From: Acidimicrobiaceae bacterium
GTDB taxonomy: Bacteria; Actinomycetota; Acidimicrobiia; Acidimicrobiales; Palsa-688
NCBI GenBank assembly: GCA_003156795.1
Contig: PMHU01000080.1
Coordinates: 1 to 7,297 of the forward strand
DNA length: 7,297 nt
Direction: 5' to 3'
Shown here: one piece after another, positions 6,278-7,297 of the stretch
Numbering within the stretch: the stretch's first letter is position 1
Layout of the letters: each line of letters starts with the position of its first letter
The notes under the pieces: model-generated
What the model saw: only the letters and a program-made list of their open reading frames with translations
Told to the model about the DNA's origin: nothing
The model's database searches: none
Made by a program: the position numbers and the translations under genes

Positions 6278-7297
6278 TCAAGACAAAAACCGGGGGAAGT
6301 GGTGGCGTCCTCGTTCGGGCAGCAGGGCGTCGAGAAGGTCGTCGGCGAGGATGCGGCCGATGGGCAGGTTGTCGGAGTCGACGACCACGACAGATGAGTG
6401 GCGGCACTCGATCAGCCGTTCGGCCACTTCGGTGATACCGGCCTCGGCTGGGACGGACACGGCATCGCCCTCAGGCAGAAGCGAGCCGATGCGGCTGTGA
6501 TCCGACGCGATCGCCAATGCGTACAGGGGCACGTCCCCGAGCAGCTCTCCGGTGGCGCCCACCACGACCACGCCGTCGACGTCGCCGGCGTGATCCAGTT
6601 GTGACCTGAGGCGGTCTCGGACTTCAGCTACAGATTGGTCGGGGGGTGCCGTGACCAGGATCGTGGTCATGAATCCGCCCGCTTGATCCTGTTCGAAGTC
6701 CAACAGGCCAGCAAGCCGCTCGCGCTGCGCTGGCTCCATGTGCTCGAGCAGTTCCCGCCGGGCTTCGTCCTCGAGGTCGCGTAGCGCGTCTACCGCTTCG
6801 TCGGGCTCCATGCGAGCGACGAGGGCGGCGGCGTCCTGGGGTGGCGTCTCGCGCAGCAGTGCCTCTAACTCTTCGGGGTCCATCTCTTCCAAGGCGTCTG
6901 CGGCCTTGCCCGGCTCGAGGCTGGCCAGCAGCTCCTGGCGGGCGTCGCGACCGAGATCTTCGAGGAGATCGGCCAGCTCGCCCGGCCGGAGCCGGCGCAG
7001 CTCGTCGTGGGAAGCGCGCAGCTTCACGTTCGGAACCTCGCTGCCGAAGGGTCGAATGGTCGCCCAGTCGATGACGCGCTCGGGCGTCGGCAGGCCCCGC
7101 CAACGCTTGGGTCCCAACCGGCGAAGCAGTGTCTGCCCGCTTACATCAACTCCGACCAGCCGGAGGATGGACCCTTCTGGTCCTGGGATCAAGGCCAGAT
7201 AAAGATCGGCCGGTCGGATGACCTGCACGCCGTCGACGTCGACCAGCTGGTGGTCCAGGACGTCCTTGGCCAGGAGTACCTCGCCGGGGCGGCGCAC
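6278..7297 (-). CDS. PRC-barrel/MgtE N-domain/CBS protein, probable Mg2+ sensor (5' end outside window)
   Basis: The product is a soluble acidic protein; 339 residues are visible. Residues 1-65 resemble a PRC-barrel-like domain (GEVLLAKDVLDHQLVDVDG). Residues 100-205 are an MgtE_N right-handed helical superhelix, with repeated units such as LRPGELADLLEDL, MDPEELEALLRETP and MEPDEAVDALRDL. AGGFMTT (206-212) is the hallmark junction into the CBS pair, CBS1 at about 209-262 and CBS2 at about 270-325. The protein then ends without the five-helix MgtE channel domain. In MgtE, the N and CBS domains bind Mg2+ at an acidic interface and gate the channel; here that module is free-standing. The last codon in the window is GTG, which could be a start. 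However, related proteins as I know them carry another PRC-like domain of about 70-80 residues before this point, so the gene most likely continues to the right. The transporter ATG lies 53 bases downstream on the same strand. Confidence 0.87.
   Translation of the reverse strand: MRRPGEVLLAKDVLDHQLVDVDGVQVIRPADLYLALIPGPEGSILRLVGVDVSGQTLLRRLGPKRWRGLPTPERVIDWATIRPFGSEVPNVKLRASHDELRRLRPGELADLLEDLGRDARQELLASLEPGKAADALEEMDPEELEALLRETPPQDAAALVARMEPDEAVDALRDLEDEARRELLEHMEPAQRERLAGLLDFEQDQAGGFMTTILVTAPPDQSVAEVRDRLRSQLDHAGDVDGVVVVGATGELLGDVPLYALAIASDHSRIGSLLPEGDAVSVPAEAGITEVAERLIECRHSSVVVVDSDNLPIGRILADDLLDALLPERGRHHFPRFLS

Noticed and set aside
6225..6407. N-terminal 61-residue extension of the transporter frame
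   Set aside because: It is Arg/Pro-rich, overlaps the conserved CBS2 region of the neighbouring gene in another frame, and does not resemble NRAMP N-termini.

Overview
The window is GC-rich, densely coded bacterial DNA, and nothing in it looks foreign or mobile. Gene content suggests a high-GC actinomycete (Actinomycetota). The signs are an RF2 gene with no programmed frameshift, a secA-prfB-ftsE-ftsX order, and a PRC-barrel/MgtE_N/CBS protein of a kind I associate with actinobacteria. A deep lineage such as Acidimicrobiia is possible, but that is inference; no RNA gene is present to settle it.

Left half, plus strand (1-3996): the last 385 codons of secA, then prfB 12 bases later, then ftsE and ftsX. 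These are housekeeping genes for Sec export, translation termination and division-linked control of peptidoglycan hydrolysis. All carry intact diagnostic motifs. The 90 bases between prfB and ftsE are unusually structured. They hold a possible -10 box, a stack of three start codons in three frames, a 10-codon mini-ORF whose stop overlaps the ftsE ATG, a GC-rich hairpin followed by a T-rich run, and a 7-bp outer stem that reaches into the ftsE start codon. This is the best candidate for undescribed regulation in the window.

Right half, minus strand (7297 down to 4058): a compact set read right to left. First is a soluble PRC-barrel/MgtE_N/CBS protein running off the right edge, then an NRAMP-like divalent metal transporter, then an alpha/beta hydrolase whose start overlaps the end of the transporter gene by 11 bases. 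The transporter has NDAGG and TTITPYM where classical NRAMPs have DPGN and MPH, which points to the NRAMP-related magnesium transporter type. The neighbour is the cytosolic Mg2+-sensing half of an MgtE channel without its membrane half. Together they suggest a split system in which an MgtE-type sensor is paired with an NRAMP-type membrane domain.

The two halves converge at 3997-4057, with no convincing terminator there. No tRNA, rRNA, CRISPR array, insertion sequence or attachment site was seen, and no gene-free stretch exceeds about 90 bases.
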